Positions 56,086 through 64,000 of a stretch of 64,000 nucleotides of DNA are shown piece after piece. The stretch spans positions 682,001 through 746,000 of the forward strand of contig JAFS01000002.1 in the NCBI GenBank assembly GCA_000526255.1, read 5' to 3'. Each line of letters opens with the position of its first letter. Positions within the stretch are counted from its first letter, which is position 1. The position numbers and the translations under genes were made by a program. The stretch comes from Verrucomicrobia bacterium LP2A (lineage in GTDB: Bacteria > Verrucomicrobiota > Verrucomicrobiia > Methylacidiphilales > Methylacidiphilaceae). A model generated the notes under the pieces. It was not told the origin of the DNA, searched no databases, and was given only the letters and a program-made list of their open reading frames with translations.

Positions 56086-56691
56086 ATGGCAACAGCGGCT
56101 CTTGGACCGTACACGGTGAAGGATTGGCTCTCGACTCCCGAGGGAGAACATTGGGAGCTCATCCACGGGAATCTCGTCATGACGGAGGAGACGGCAGGCA
56201 ATAGCAAGCTGGCGCGGAAAATCCTGGTTGCTCTGGACAACTATCTTGAGCGGCATCCTCTAGGCGAAGCGGCGCACAACACGGCCTTCGGCTTCCCCGA
56301 GATCATCGATCTGGACCGTGAGGGCGTCGTTCCCGACCTCTGCTACATCCCAAACGACCAGCTCTCGAAATGGGATGATGAGGCCAACGTCCAAAAAGGC
56401 GTGATCCCGGCTCTCGTGGTCGAAATCCTTTCCCCTTCGACTAGGGAGATCGACCTTGTGGACAAGGTCGAGATCTACCGCGAGGCGGGCGTCTTGGAGT
56501 ATTGGATCCTCGACCGCTCCCAGGAGGCGATGCGGATTTGGAGATTCTCGGAGAATCCAAATGCGCCGATCGCGGTCCAAAGCTTCGCCGAGACCATCAC
56601 GACTCCACTCCTGCCTGGCTTCGTCCTGGATCTGCCGAAGATCCGGAAGGCGCTGGTGGTGGGAAGAAAGTGCCCGGACCAGTCGCGCTAG
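56086..56691 (+). CDS. Uma2 family (DUF820) putative restriction endonuclease-like protein
   Basis: 201 residues with the PD-(D/E)XK-type Uma2 core: a conserved start (YTVKDWLSTPEGEHWELIHGN, shown as YTVKDWLSTPEGE and WELIHGN), VVPDLCYIPNDQL, ALVVEILSPSTREIDLVDK and YREAGVLEYWILD. The acidic residues and the Asp/Lys of the active site (DLVDKVEIY) are in place. Uma2 proteins are often found in multiple copies in bacteria with unknown targets. It is not next to a methylase or other defence gene. Confidence 0.85.
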   Translation: MATAALGPYTVKDWLSTPEGEHWELIHGNLVMTEETAGNSKLARKILVALDNYLERHPLGEAAHNTAFGFPEIIDLDREGVVPDLCYIPNDQLSKWDDEANVQKGVIPALVVEILSPSTREIDLVDKVEIYREAGVLEYWILDRSQEAMRIWRFSENPNAPIAVQSFAETITTPLLPGFVLDLPKIRKALVVGRKCPDQSR

Positions 56692-56728
56692 GCGTTGGGC
56701 GTGTTGCCGCCGCGATCAGCGGCCTTCT

Positions 56729-57304
56729 CTATGGACAGGTGATTCCCAGCAAGCGATAGGCGGTCCTCTGGAGAGGCGCCGAATGAAATTGGCGGTTGGC
56801 AACCATGGCCTGGAGAGCGTTCCGCCCCTCGCTGTTCAGTTCGTGCTGAGCCCAAAGGAGAGCCACGCAGATCGCCTCTTCCTGAGAAAGGCCGATCTTC
56901 GGAAGCTCAGCGTAAGGGCTGGAGAATGAGAAGTAGTGGAGGAAGCGGAACTCGTTTCCGCTGCTGGCGAAGAGAAGGTTGCCTCGCCGCTCGTTTCCTC
57001 TCTCGATCACGAAAAAGAAGCCCCGCTTTTCGCACATCGAGGGTCCCACGAGGGAGTGAGTGCAGTCGAAGGCGAGGTAACTGCGAATCAACAGCTGATT
57101 GCCCTCGGGTAACGTATCCAGAAAACGGGCGAGCCGCTCCGTCAGAAAGGGGGTCATCGCTGCCCGGCGAGCCTCCAGGGGAGCCGGATGGATGAGAATC
57201 AGGAACACCAGGGAAGCTACGAGCCAGACTGCGCCACGTAGCCCACGAAGCTGCGGCCGGGAGGGTTTCCGACCAAAGCCGGATACGATGGGGAGGGTGT
57301 TCAT
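56729..57304 (-). CDS. Secreted or membrane-anchored protein of unknown function
   Basis: 191 residues. A basic N-terminus is followed by one hydrophobic helix (LRGAVWLVASLVFLILIHPAP), i.e. a signal sequence or anchor. The remaining part has two cysteines (FDCTHSL and SMCEKRG) and the pattern RGNLLFASSGNEFRFLHYFSF. No family is recognised. It is transcribed with the following genes on the minus strand. Confidence 0.55.
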   Translation of the reverse strand: MNTLPIVSGFGRKPSRPQLRGLRGAVWLVASLVFLILIHPAPLEARRAAMTPFLTERLARFLDTLPEGNQLLIRSYLAFDCTHSLVGPSMCEKRGFFFVIERGNERRGNLLFASSGNEFRFLHYFSFSSPYAELPKIGLSQEEAICVALLWAQHELNSEGRNALQAMVANRQFHSAPLQRTAYRLLGITCP

Positions 57305-57340
57305 GGGGAACCTGAGTCTTTCCTCAACGGGCGACGGTGT

Positions 57341-58147
57341 TCATGGGCCGGGCGAATTCCCGGTCGGCTTGGCCAGACGGTAATCGACGAGCTCGATCTT
57401 CTGTCGCTCATGCCGGGAAGCGAACGGAATCCGAACTCGATAATGAAACACGACCGTCCTGGGAACATAGCCGAGAGGGATGCGCTGAGCGACATAGGAA
57501 AAAGCGAGGCGTTCGAAGCGGACGAGAAACCAGGCGACGCTGACCGGTTGGGCCAGGAACGCGTGCGTTTCCAAAATCGAATAGTCGCTCGCGCTTACGT
57601 GCATCTCTCCATGCACTTGGTTGAGAATCTTCTCCAAGGGAGTTCGATAGGGCTCGTCCGGCTTGCCGGAAAAGCCGAGGTGATAGGCTGGCTCTCCATG
57701 CCAATCGCCGTGGCCGAGGAGCACCACGCGGAACCGGGGAACCGCCCTTCGCAAGGAATAGACCGTTTCGATCCCCCGGCGAGCTCGTTTGACCTCTGCC
57801 TCCGACATCTCCCTTCTGGCCTTCTCGTCACCGCGCACATCCGTGAGGATCAGAGCATGGCTGTTCGGGAGAACCCGGATCACGAAGTGAGAGCGCTTTC
57901 GGGGGAGATTGTCGAATCCGAGCGAATCGACCTCAATCTGCTCGAGAAACTGATAGGCATTCAGCTCATGAGCCAGCGACTCTTGCCTCTTGACCATCCG
58001 ATCGACAATCGAAGAGAGGGGCGGAATCGGAGTGGAAGAAGAGGCGGGCTCAGTCTCCGCTAGCAAGCCCGTTTGCAGGGCGAAGCCCCATAGGCAAAGG
58101 GAAAGGGCCACGCAACCCGGAAACGGCTTCAAGGGAGGAAGCCGCAT
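57341..58147 (-). CDS. Secreted protein, possibly LolA/RseB-like, function unknown
   Basis: 268 residues: signal peptide to about residue 30, then a region that would fold as a beta-sheet with a helix (IVDRMVKRQESLAHELNAYQ, FVIRVLPNSHALILTDVRG, LGHGDWHGEPAYHLGFSGKP). The order of segments resembles proteins of the outer-membrane lipoprotein-sorting/RseB fold, but the match is by impression only. It follows the ymdB-like gene by eight bases on the minus strand, so co-transcription is likely. Confidence 0.55.
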   Translation of the reverse strand: MRLPPLKPFPGCVALSLCLWGFALQTGLLAETEPASSSTPIPPLSSIVDRMVKRQESLAHELNAYQFLEQIEVDSLGFDNLPRKRSHFVIRVLPNSHALILTDVRGDEKARREMSEAEVKRARRGIETVYSLRRAVPRFRVVLLGHGDWHGEPAYHLGFSGKPDEPYRTPLEKILNQVHGEMHVSASDYSILETHAFLAQPVSVAWFLVRFERLAFSYVAQRIPLGYVPRTVVFHYRVRIPFASRHERQKIELVDYRLAKPTGNSPGP

Positions 58148-58155
58148 AGACTTTC

Positions 58156-58935
58156 CTAAATAGCAAGTTGGATTGGCTCGATCGCGATCGTTCGTCCGGA
58201 GGGATCATCCAAGGTGAGCAAGACTCCGTCGGCCTGAAGGCCCTTCGTAGCCAAGCCAAAGCGTTGGGGAAGAAGGGTGACATACCTCTGAATCACGGGC
58301 CCGACCTCTCGCCCGATGACCGAATCGTGCGCACCGCAGAAGCCGACGTCGGTCAGGTAGGCTGTGCCTCCCGGAAGAATCTTGCCGTCAGCCGTTTGCA
58401 CATGCGTGTGCGTACCGACGACCGCCGACACCTGCCCGTCAAGGTAGCGGCCGAACGCGATCTTTTCCGAAGTCGCCTCCGAATGGAAATCCACGAGAAT
58501 GCAAGAGGTTTCCCTTCGAATCGCTTCCAAGGCGGGACGGACGGTCAGAAATGGATTATCCGTTTGCGGCGTCATGAACGTGCGCCCAAGTGCACATAGG
58601 ACTCCCAGCTTCCTTCCGTTGCCCTGGACGACGATCGACCCGCTCCCAGGAGTATTTAAAGGGTAGTTGAGTGGGCGGAGCAGGCGAGGCTCGTCGGCGA
58701 GAAACGGAACGATTTCTCGCTGATCCCAGGCGTGATCACCCAAGGTGATCACGTCTACGCCATAGCGGAGAAGCTCGTAGGCGATCTTTGAAGTAATTCC
58801 ATTGCCGCCGGCAGAGTTCTCTCCGTTTACGACGACAAAATCGATCGTCCTCTCCTGGCGCAGCCGGACGACGGCGCACCGCACTACCTCTCGTCCGGCT
58901 TCACCGACGACATCGCCTAAAAAGAGAACCTTCAC
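58156..58935 (-). CDS. ymdB: YmdB-type metallophosphoesterase
   Basis: 259 residues of the TIGR00282 family; Bacillus YmdB cleaves 2',3'-cyclic nucleotides. Metal-site motifs: KVLFLGDVVGEAGRE (Asp8), VVNGENSAGG (Asn38, Glu39), ITLGDHAWDQ, and VGTHTHVQTADGKILP near 180. All ligands of the binuclear centre appear present. It is the first of two or three genes on the minus strand, followed by secreted unknowns. Confidence 0.88.
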   Translation of the reverse strand: MKVLFLGDVVGEAGREVVRCAVVRLRQERTIDFVVVNGENSAGGNGITSKIAYELLRYGVDVITLGDHAWDQREIVPFLADEPRLLRPLNYPLNTPGSGSIVVQGNGRKLGVLCALGRTFMTPQTDNPFLTVRPALEAIRRETSCILVDFHSEATSEKIAFGRYLDGQVSAVVGTHTHVQTADGKILPGGTAYLTDVGFCGAHDSVIGREVGPVIQRYVTLLPQRFGLATKGLQADGVLLTLDDPSGRTIAIEPIQLAI

Positions 58936-59016
58936 CGAGTCAGCGTCGTCTCTCGCGGACTCCGCCGACAGGAGAAGTACGAGAAGAGCGAGTGTTCTCC
59001 AAATTGCGAGACTCGG

Positions 59017-59331
59017 CTAGCGCCGATCCCGCTTACGGAAACCTCCCGAGCCGGAGCCGGAGCCGGAGGGTGCGAAACGTTCCTCCTTCGGTTTGGCCTC
59101 GTTGACGACGAGACTTCTTCCTTCGACTTTCGTGCCGTGCAGCTTGTCGATCGCCGCCTTGGCCTCTTCCGAGGTTTCCATCGTGACGAAGGCGAAGCCA
59201 CGGGACTGGCCGGTCATACGGTCGATGATCAAATTTACCTCAGTGACTTTTCCGTGCTGGCCAAAGAGCGCGCGAACGTCTTCCTCTCGGTGAGTGAACG
59301 GGAGATTCCCGACATACAATCTTGTATTCAT
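59017..59331 (-). CDS. Small RNA-binding protein (single RRM)
   Basis: 104 residues: one RNA-recognition motif with RNP2 LYVGNL (5-10) and RNP1 RGFAFVTM (44-51), then a Gly/Ser-rich, Arg-ending tail like that of bacterial glycine-rich RNA-binding proteins. Such proteins are often cold-induced and bind mRNA. AAGGAAAG just upstream of the ATG is a good ribosome binding site. The 215 bases upstream, to glcE, contain no gene and should hold its promoter. Confidence 0.92.
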   Translation of the reverse strand: MNTRLYVGNLPFTHREEDVRALFGQHGKVTEVNLIIDRMTGQSRGFAFVTMETSEEAKAAIDKLHGTKVEGRSLVVNEAKPKEERFAPSGSGSGSGGFRKRDRR

Positions 59332-59546
59332 GCAATCTTTCCTTAGTACAAACTACATCCAATCTGCCGGGTCTCCCCGATCGCAGCGGCCACGATAAGG
59401 AGCACGTTCAACCCTTGATGCCCGGCCCTCTCTCGCAGACCTCGTTCAGCATCCCATATCGCGGAAAAGAGTCAAGCGGAAAGCGGGGGAGCCCGGTGCG
59501 ATTCGTTACAGGCTTTGCCGAACCGATGGCCGACGTCCCAGCTCGG

Positions 59547-60611
59547 TCACAGTTGGTCGTAGAGGCGTCCGGGATTGAGGATTCCTTTCGGGTCGAAAGA
59601 GGCCTTGAGTCTCCTGTGAAGGGAGAGCAGAGCCGGCTCGAGGGGTTGGAGGCAGGATCGGCCCGCGTCGAGGAGAGTCGCATGCCCGCCCCTGGATCGA
59701 GCCCACTCCCAGAGTGCGGCGGGCTCGATTGACCCTTTCCACCAGCGCTGCGCACCGGCCCAGTCGATGAAGGGGGTGCCCGCGCCCGGCACCGGAGGCT
59801 GGGTCGCTGGAGGCACGGAAAGCCGCCAGAGCGGGCCGGGGCGGGCGAAAAAAGGATGGGTGCGCTCGCGGACCGACTGCCAAAAGAGCTCTGGTTCGGC
59901 CAGGCGCTCCCCTCCGATGCGGTTGGCTGCGGCTTGTACTCCTGCTTTCGAGCCGCTCAGGCGCAGGAAGAGCCGTTCCCCATCGTGGCAGGCCGCGCTG
60001 AGCGGGAAGGGCTCTGCGGCGAGCCGGCAGAGCCGGCGGACGGCCGTCTCCGGTGCCTCTTCCCACACGAGCGTTGCCGAGGTCGGCGGCCTCGGACTCA
60101 CCTTGAGACTGATCTCCAGGAAGATGCCGAGAGTTCCTTGCGCACCCGTCACGAAGCGCGAAACATCGTATCCGGCCACGTTCTTAATGACTTCCCCCCC
60201 GAAGCGGAGAACCTCTCCCCTCCCGTCGAGCAGGCGCACGCCGAGTACGAAGTCCCGAGCGGCTCCGGTGAAGGGGCGTGCGGGTCCGGAAAGGCCGCAG
60301 GCGATCGTGCCGCCGAGCGTCGCGGAAGCACCGAAGGAGGGCGGTTCGAAGGGGAGCCACTGGTCCTGCGAGGCGAGCAGGCCATGGATCTGGCTCAAGG
60401 GTGTGCCGGCTCGGGCGGTCAAGACGAGCTCGGTCGGCTCGTAGCGGAGGATGCCGCGATGCTCTCCCAGAGGAAGGCGTCGGCCTGTCACGGAGCGCCC
60501 CAGGAAAGGCTTGGTCTCGCCACCGACGAGGGAGAGCGGAGTTCCGGAGTCATAAGCTCGCCTTACCTCCCCCGCCAAGGCATCCGTAAGATCCTGGTCC
60601 TGGAGGCTCAC
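59547..60611 (-). CDS. glcE: Glycolate oxidase FAD-binding subunit GlcE
   Basis: 354 residues. FAD-binding type 4 pattern: PFEPPSFGASATLGGTIACG, then GVRLLDGRGEVLRFGGEVIKN and VAGYDVSRFVTGAQGTLGI. The C-terminus FDPKGILNPGRL is common to GlcD and GlcE. With GlcD and GlcF it oxidises glycolate to glyoxylate in the membrane-associated complex, feeding electrons to quinone. Gene order on the minus strand is glcF-glcD-glcE; 55 bases separate it from glcD. Confidence 0.9.
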   Translation of the reverse strand: MSLQDQDLTDALAGEVRRAYDSGTPLSLVGGETKPFLGRSVTGRRLPLGEHRGILRYEPTELVLTARAGTPLSQIHGLLASQDQWLPFEPPSFGASATLGGTIACGLSGPARPFTGAARDFVLGVRLLDGRGEVLRFGGEVIKNVAGYDVSRFVTGAQGTLGIFLEISLKVSPRPPTSATLVWEEAPETAVRRLCRLAAEPFPLSAACHDGERLFLRLSGSKAGVQAAANRIGGERLAEPELFWQSVRERTHPFFARPGPLWRLSVPPATQPPVPGAGTPFIDWAGAQRWWKGSIEPAALWEWARSRGGHATLLDAGRSCLQPLEPALLSLHRRLKASFDPKGILNPGRLYDQL

Positions 60612-60666
60612 GAGCTTCTCCTATCGTGTAATCGGTCAACGGCTCTCGTCGATCCCCTCTTCGACA

Positions 60667-62220
60667 TCAGTACCGTTCAATCTCGGGAAAGGGTAGAGCG
60701 CCCTGATGGACGTGCATCGCGCCAAGCTCGGCGCAACGATGGAGCAGCGGAACCGCCTTCCCCGGATTGAGAATGCCGTCCGGATCAAACGCCTCCTTGA
60801 TGCGGTGAAATTGCGCCAACTCCGGCGCACGAAACTGGAGGCACATGGACCCAAGCTTTTCGACTCCGACGCCATGTTCTCCTGTGATGACCCCTCCCAG
60901 CTCCACGCAGAGCTCCAGGATCCGGCGGCCGAGGCGCTCGGCTTGCTGAAGCTCGTGAGGGTGGCTCGCATCGTAGAGGATCAGCGGGTGCAAGTTGCCA
61001 TCTCCCGCATGAAAGACGTTAGCAACCGGCAGCCGGAATTCCTCCGAAAGCCGGGCGATGCGGAGCAGAGCTTCCGGAAGGCTCCGTCGGGGAATGGTGC
61101 CGTCCATGCAATAGTAATCGGGGGCCATCCGGCCCGCGGCAGGAAACGCCGATTTCCTCCCTTTCCAGAGTAAGAGTCTCTCCTCTTCAGAGGAAGAGGA
61201 ACGCAAGAAGTCAGCGCCGCTCTCCCGCAATCGCTTTTCGGCAAGCTCGATCTGGTCGTCCACCTCCTCGGGTCCTCCGTCGAATTCGCAGAGCAGGAGG
61301 GCAGCCGCCTCCACCGGATAGCCAGCATGGACGAACGCCTCGGCCGCCCGAATGGCCAAGTTGTCCATCATTTCCAAGCCTGCCGGAGCGAATCCCTCTC
61401 CGATCAGCTTCCCCACCGCTGTGGAGGCGGATTCGACCGAAGGGAACGCTGCGACGATCAAACGGGCCAAGGGAGGGCGCGGCAGGAGCCGAACCGTCGC
61501 TTCTACGACTACCCCAAGCAGTCCTTCGGACCCGATGAGGAGGGCGAGAAGATCGAAGCCGGCGGCGTCGTATGCTTCCGATCCAAGGACGAGCCACTCT
61601 CCCTCAGCGGTCAGGATCTTTACGGAAAGGACGTTGTGAACGGTCAGCCCATATTTGAGGCAGTGGAGTCCGCCCGCGTTCTCCGCAATGTTGCCTCCAA
61701 TGGTACAGGCGACTTCCGACGAAGGGTCAGGAGCGTAGAAGAGGCCGAAAGGCGATGTGGCTTCCGAGATCGCGCGATTGGTCACCCCGGGTTCGACCCG
61801 GGCCGTCCGGTTGAGCGGATCGACCGCAAGGATCTTTCGAAAGCGCGTCATGCTCAGGACCAGCCCGGATCGATTCGGGAGAGCACCCCCCGACAAGCCC
61901 GTACCCGCCCCGCGGGGAATCACCGGCACGCGGAGAGTACGGCAGACGCGGAGGATCTCTTGGACCTGGGCGACCGATTCCGGAATGGCTACCGCCAAGG
62001 GGATCTGGCGGTAGGCGGTCAAACCGTCGCATTCGTATGGTCGTAGCTCCTCGGGGTGGGAAAGCAAGGGGCAGCCGGGCACGGCACCGCGCAATCGGCG
62101 CAAGATCTCCCGAGGGGAGCAGGAAGGGCCTCCCGTTCCCGGCGTCCCGTACGGGCGATCCCCTTGCTCCCCCCGCGCAGCGAGGACGCGGCGGAACGAG
62201 CCAAGAGACGGATGAGTCAC
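60667..62220 (-). CDS. glcD: Glycolate oxidase catalytic subunit GlcD
   Basis: FAD enzyme of the VAO/PCMH family. 517 residues from GTG 62220, slightly longer than E. coli GlcD because of about 30 extra N-terminal residues. Matches are very clear: LRPYECDGLTAYR, VIPRGAGTGLSGGALP, YAPDPSSEVACTIGGNIAEN, HCLKYGLTVHNVLSV and GEHGVGVEKLG, with the C-terminal FDPDGILNPGK. The true start may be downstream. It lies 41 bases after glcF. Confidence 0.92.
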   Translation of the reverse strand: MTHPSLGSFRRVLAARGEQGDRPYGTPGTGGPSCSPREILRRLRGAVPGCPLLSHPEELRPYECDGLTAYRQIPLAVAIPESVAQVQEILRVCRTLRVPVIPRGAGTGLSGGALPNRSGLVLSMTRFRKILAVDPLNRTARVEPGVTNRAISEATSPFGLFYAPDPSSEVACTIGGNIAENAGGLHCLKYGLTVHNVLSVKILTAEGEWLVLGSEAYDAAGFDLLALLIGSEGLLGVVVEATVRLLPRPPLARLIVAAFPSVESASTAVGKLIGEGFAPAGLEMMDNLAIRAAEAFVHAGYPVEAAALLLCEFDGGPEEVDDQIELAEKRLRESGADFLRSSSSEEERLLLWKGRKSAFPAAGRMAPDYYCMDGTIPRRSLPEALLRIARLSEEFRLPVANVFHAGDGNLHPLILYDASHPHELQQAERLGRRILELCVELGGVITGEHGVGVEKLGSMCLQFRAPELAQFHRIKEAFDPDGILNPGKAVPLLHRCAELGAMHVHQGALPFPEIERY

Positions 62221-62261
62221 AAGAGACGATTGCCTAAAAAGGGAGGCTTTGACAGTTCTTC

Positions 62262-63542
62262 CTACGTCTGAACGGCGGGGCAAGCCTCGCGCCCATGCCC
62301 ATTTGCCTCGCCTCGGGTGGGAACTCCATGAGAAGCGCCGGCTTGCGTCTGGCATTCGTCGATCAACTCGATCCAGTGGCGCACCCGGAGCTGGCTCCCG
62401 CTCGCAAGATGGATCTGGCAGCCGATATTCGCCGTGAGAATCTCTGCGGGTGCCCCCGCTTCCAAGGCGGATGCCTTCCGTGCCCGAAGCTGGTTGGAGA
62501 GCCTCGGCTGCAGGAGCGCATACGCTCCGGCGGCGCCGCAGCAGGCGGGGGAGTCGGGCTGCGGCACTAGGGGAATTCCCAGCTTCCGAAACAGTGCTTC
62601 GACGGCACCCGGTTGCTGCGTGCATGGGCAGTGGATCGCGATCGCTCTCCCCGGGGGAGCGATGGGAAGGCGCAGTCCCTCGGAAAGGAGCAGATCGGCT
62701 GGGTCCTTTACGGCGTCCGCGATCCGGCGGGCGCGGTCGGCGTAAGCCGGATCCCTTGCGAGAAGGTCCGGGTATTCGCGAACCATGAGGGCACAGGCGC
62801 TTGCGGGAATGAGGAGCGCTTCGGCCCCCGCCTGCAGCTCTGGCCACCAGAGGTCGATGTTTCGCCGGATTTGGCGAAGGGCCGCTTCTTCGGAGCCGAG
62901 GTGGTGGAAGAGGGCGCCGCAGCAGCCCGATCCCGGGGAGAAGATGGGTTCGATCCCCAGCCGGTCACAGACGCGGGCCAGAGAGAGATGGGTGGCGGGA
63001 GAGAGAACCGATTGGGCGCAGCCGGGAACGAGCAGCATGCGGCGGCGGTGAGGATGGAGAACGGGGGGAAGTGCGGCCGGAGGAGGTGTCGGAAGCTTGG
63101 CCGCCAGGGAAGCCGGAAGGACTGGGCGGATCCAGCGGGCGACGGCGACGACGCGGGAGAAGCGGGCGGGATAGGGGACGATGGTGCGGATCAACCAGCG
63201 GAGCAGTCGATCCCTTGGGCCCCGAGGGCTCTGGGCGGCAAGCAGGCCCCGGGTCGTTGCCACAAGCCGTCCATACTCGACCCCGGAGGGGCAGGCCCGC
63301 TCGCAGGCCCGGCAGAGGAGACAGCGATCGAGATGCGCCCGGGCGATGACTCCCCCCCGGCCCTCCAGCACTTCCTTGATCAGGTAGATCCGGCCTCGAG
63401 GGCTATCCAGCTCGTCTCCCAAGAGCTGATAGGTCGGACAGGCCGGCAGGCAGAAGCCGCAATGCACGCAGGCGCGAATCAGCCGTTCCCCTTCCCGAGC
63501 GGCAGCCTCCCCTTGCAGGGAATGGGAGAGGTGGACTTCCAT
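62262..63542 (-). CDS. glcF: Glycolate oxidase iron-sulfur subunit GlcF
   Basis: 426 residues with two 4Fe-4S motifs, Cys25, 28, 31, 35 (CVHCGFCLPACP) and Cys74, 77, 80, 84 (CLLCRACERACP), and two CCG domains (e.g. SGCCGALFHHLG and SPACCGAAGAY) that bind a further cofactor and link to quinone. First gene of glcFDE. In carbon-fixing or methanotrophic bacteria the complex salvages the glycolate formed by RuBisCO oxygenation; that use is inferred. Confidence 0.93.
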   Translation of the reverse strand: MEVHLSHSLQGEAAAREGERLIRACVHCGFCLPACPTYQLLGDELDSPRGRIYLIKEVLEGRGGVIARAHLDRCLLCRACERACPSGVEYGRLVATTRGLLAAQSPRGPRDRLLRWLIRTIVPYPARFSRVVAVARWIRPVLPASLAAKLPTPPPAALPPVLHPHRRRMLLVPGCAQSVLSPATHLSLARVCDRLGIEPIFSPGSGCCGALFHHLGSEEAALRQIRRNIDLWWPELQAGAEALLIPASACALMVREYPDLLARDPAYADRARRIADAVKDPADLLLSEGLRLPIAPPGRAIAIHCPCTQQPGAVEALFRKLGIPLVPQPDSPACCGAAGAYALLQPRLSNQLRARKASALEAGAPAEILTANIGCQIHLASGSQLRVRHWIELIDECQTQAGASHGVPTRGEANGHGREACPAVQT

Positions 63543-63676
63543 GGGGGCTCTTGGCGGAGGAAGCTACCCACTCCGGCTCTTTCTTGCAAAACCGATCGTA
63601 GCGCTCGCGTTCGCCGATGGGACGGAGAGAATGGATCGAGCGCGCAATCGGCTCGGAATCGGCGGACAAGAGAGGC

Positions 63677-64000
63677 TCACATCCGAGGACCCGCGTCGGC
63701 AAGGTCGGCAGGAACATCGGTGCCGAAGCGCGCGAAGTTCTCCCGGAAGAGAGCGGCGAGCTTTCGGGCCTGGCCCCGATAACGCTCCGGATCGTTCCAG
63801 GTCGTTGCGGGAAACAGCATGGCGGTGTCGACATTCGGGCAGGCCCGAGGGATTCGGAGCCCGAAAAAGGGCTCTTCGACGCAGTCGGCCTTGGCAAGCG
63901 AGCCGTCGCAAATGGCGTGGACGATGGCGCGGGTCGTTGACAGGGGGATTCGACGGCCTTCTCCATAGGGTCCCGCCGTCCAACCCGTATTCACGAGCCA
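63677..64000 (-). CDS. pckA: Phosphoenolpyruvate carboxykinase (ATP), C-terminal part
   Basis: Only the last 107 residues are inside the window; the gene continues beyond 64000. WLVNTGWTAGPYGEGRRIPL, then STTRAIVHAICDGSL, CPNVDTAMLFPATTW and the ending LAALFRENFARFG match the ATP-dependent (pckA) type closely. The enzyme links oxaloacetate and PEP. The 134 bases between its stop and glcF carry no gene I can support. Confidence 0.9.
   Translation of the reverse strand, partial: WLVNTGWTAGPYGEGRRIPLSTTRAIVHAICDGSLAKADCVEEPFFGLRIPRACPNVDTAMLFPATTWNDPERYRGQARKLAALFRENFARFGTDVPADLADAGPRM

Noticed and set aside
55756-56256. 166-codon minus-strand frame over the gap and the Uma2 start
   Set aside because: Overlaps a well-supported gene and contains no recognisable domain or ribosome binding site.
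63403-63676. Small gene between pckA and glcF on the minus strand
   Set aside because: One frame looks partly protein-like (RSIHSLRPIGERERYDRF) but has no good start and runs into glcF; not supported.

Overview
The window (about 60% GC by eye) is chromosomal DNA of a Gram-negative bacterium and most probably a member of the Verrucomicrobiota. The strongest marker is a 50-residue lysine/arginine-rich protein at 29369-29521 that matches the small basic protein family restricted to Verrucomicrobia and Chlamydiae. A complete Tol-Pal set, an L,D-transpeptidase and lipoprotein genes show an outer membrane. F-ATPase, Complex I, a proton-pumping pyrophosphatase, transaldolase, glycolate oxidase and PEP carboxykinase indicate a respiring organism with active central carbon metabolism. 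Placement near the acidophilic methanotrophs (Methylacidimicrobium/Methylacidiphilum-like) is inference only.

Layout. 1-9116 (+): the F-ATPase operon (end of atpB, then atpEFHAGDC) running with tight or overlapping junctions into a DUF971 gene, tilS, an RsuA/RluB-type pseudouridine synthase and argH. 9149-17371: ccsA (-) divergent from ribBA (+), two overlapping secreted-protein genes behind ribBA (one with a caspase-like His/Cys motif pair), then on (-) a YdbL-like lipoprotein, a Nudix hydrolase, a CHASE2 membrane protein and a J-domain protein. 17607-21357 (+): tolQ-tolR-tolA/tonB-tolB-pal, with a start/frame problem in tolB. 21494-27124 (+): rarA and two Bat-type genes (VWA protein; BatD fused to TPR-like and SH3-like parts). 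27147-29521: a glycosyltransferase-like gene, an L,D-transpeptidase and the small basic protein.

29618-34509 is an acquired island: a decayed ISXO2-like IS1595 transposase, a toxin-antitoxin-like operon (unknown 249-residue protein + PIN nuclease + possible 43-residue protein), and an apparently intact 2.59-kb IS1595-family element. That element has imperfect terminal inverted repeats and a 9-bp direct repeat, and it carries a transposase translationally coupled to a TnpB-type RNA-guided nuclease with an intact RuvC triad. The 3' end of tnpB runs into the right inverted repeat and holds several stem-loops that could be the guide-RNA scaffold. This is the most unusual part of the window.

34632-41634: a ChaN-like lipoprotein gene with an unknown partner (-), an RND efflux pump and its adaptor (+) behind a promoter with a palindromic operator candidate, and tRNA-Ile2(CAT), whose decoding needs the TilS encoded upstream. 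41675-45029: a BsuPI-domain protein, pgsA, DUF1802, a LAB_N-domain protein and an aldo/keto reductase. 45109-51327: nuoIJKLMN, cut off from nuoA-H by the reductase gene. 51358-55674: tRNA-Val(TAC), a K+-independent-type H+-pyrophosphatase, transaldolase and an inositol-monophosphatase-family enzyme. 56086-59331: a Uma2 nuclease, two secreted unknowns, a YmdB-type phosphodiesterase and an RRM protein. 59547-63542 (-): glcE, glcD, glcF, i.e. three-subunit glycolate oxidase. The window closes with the C-terminal part of ATP-type pckA (-), which runs off the end.
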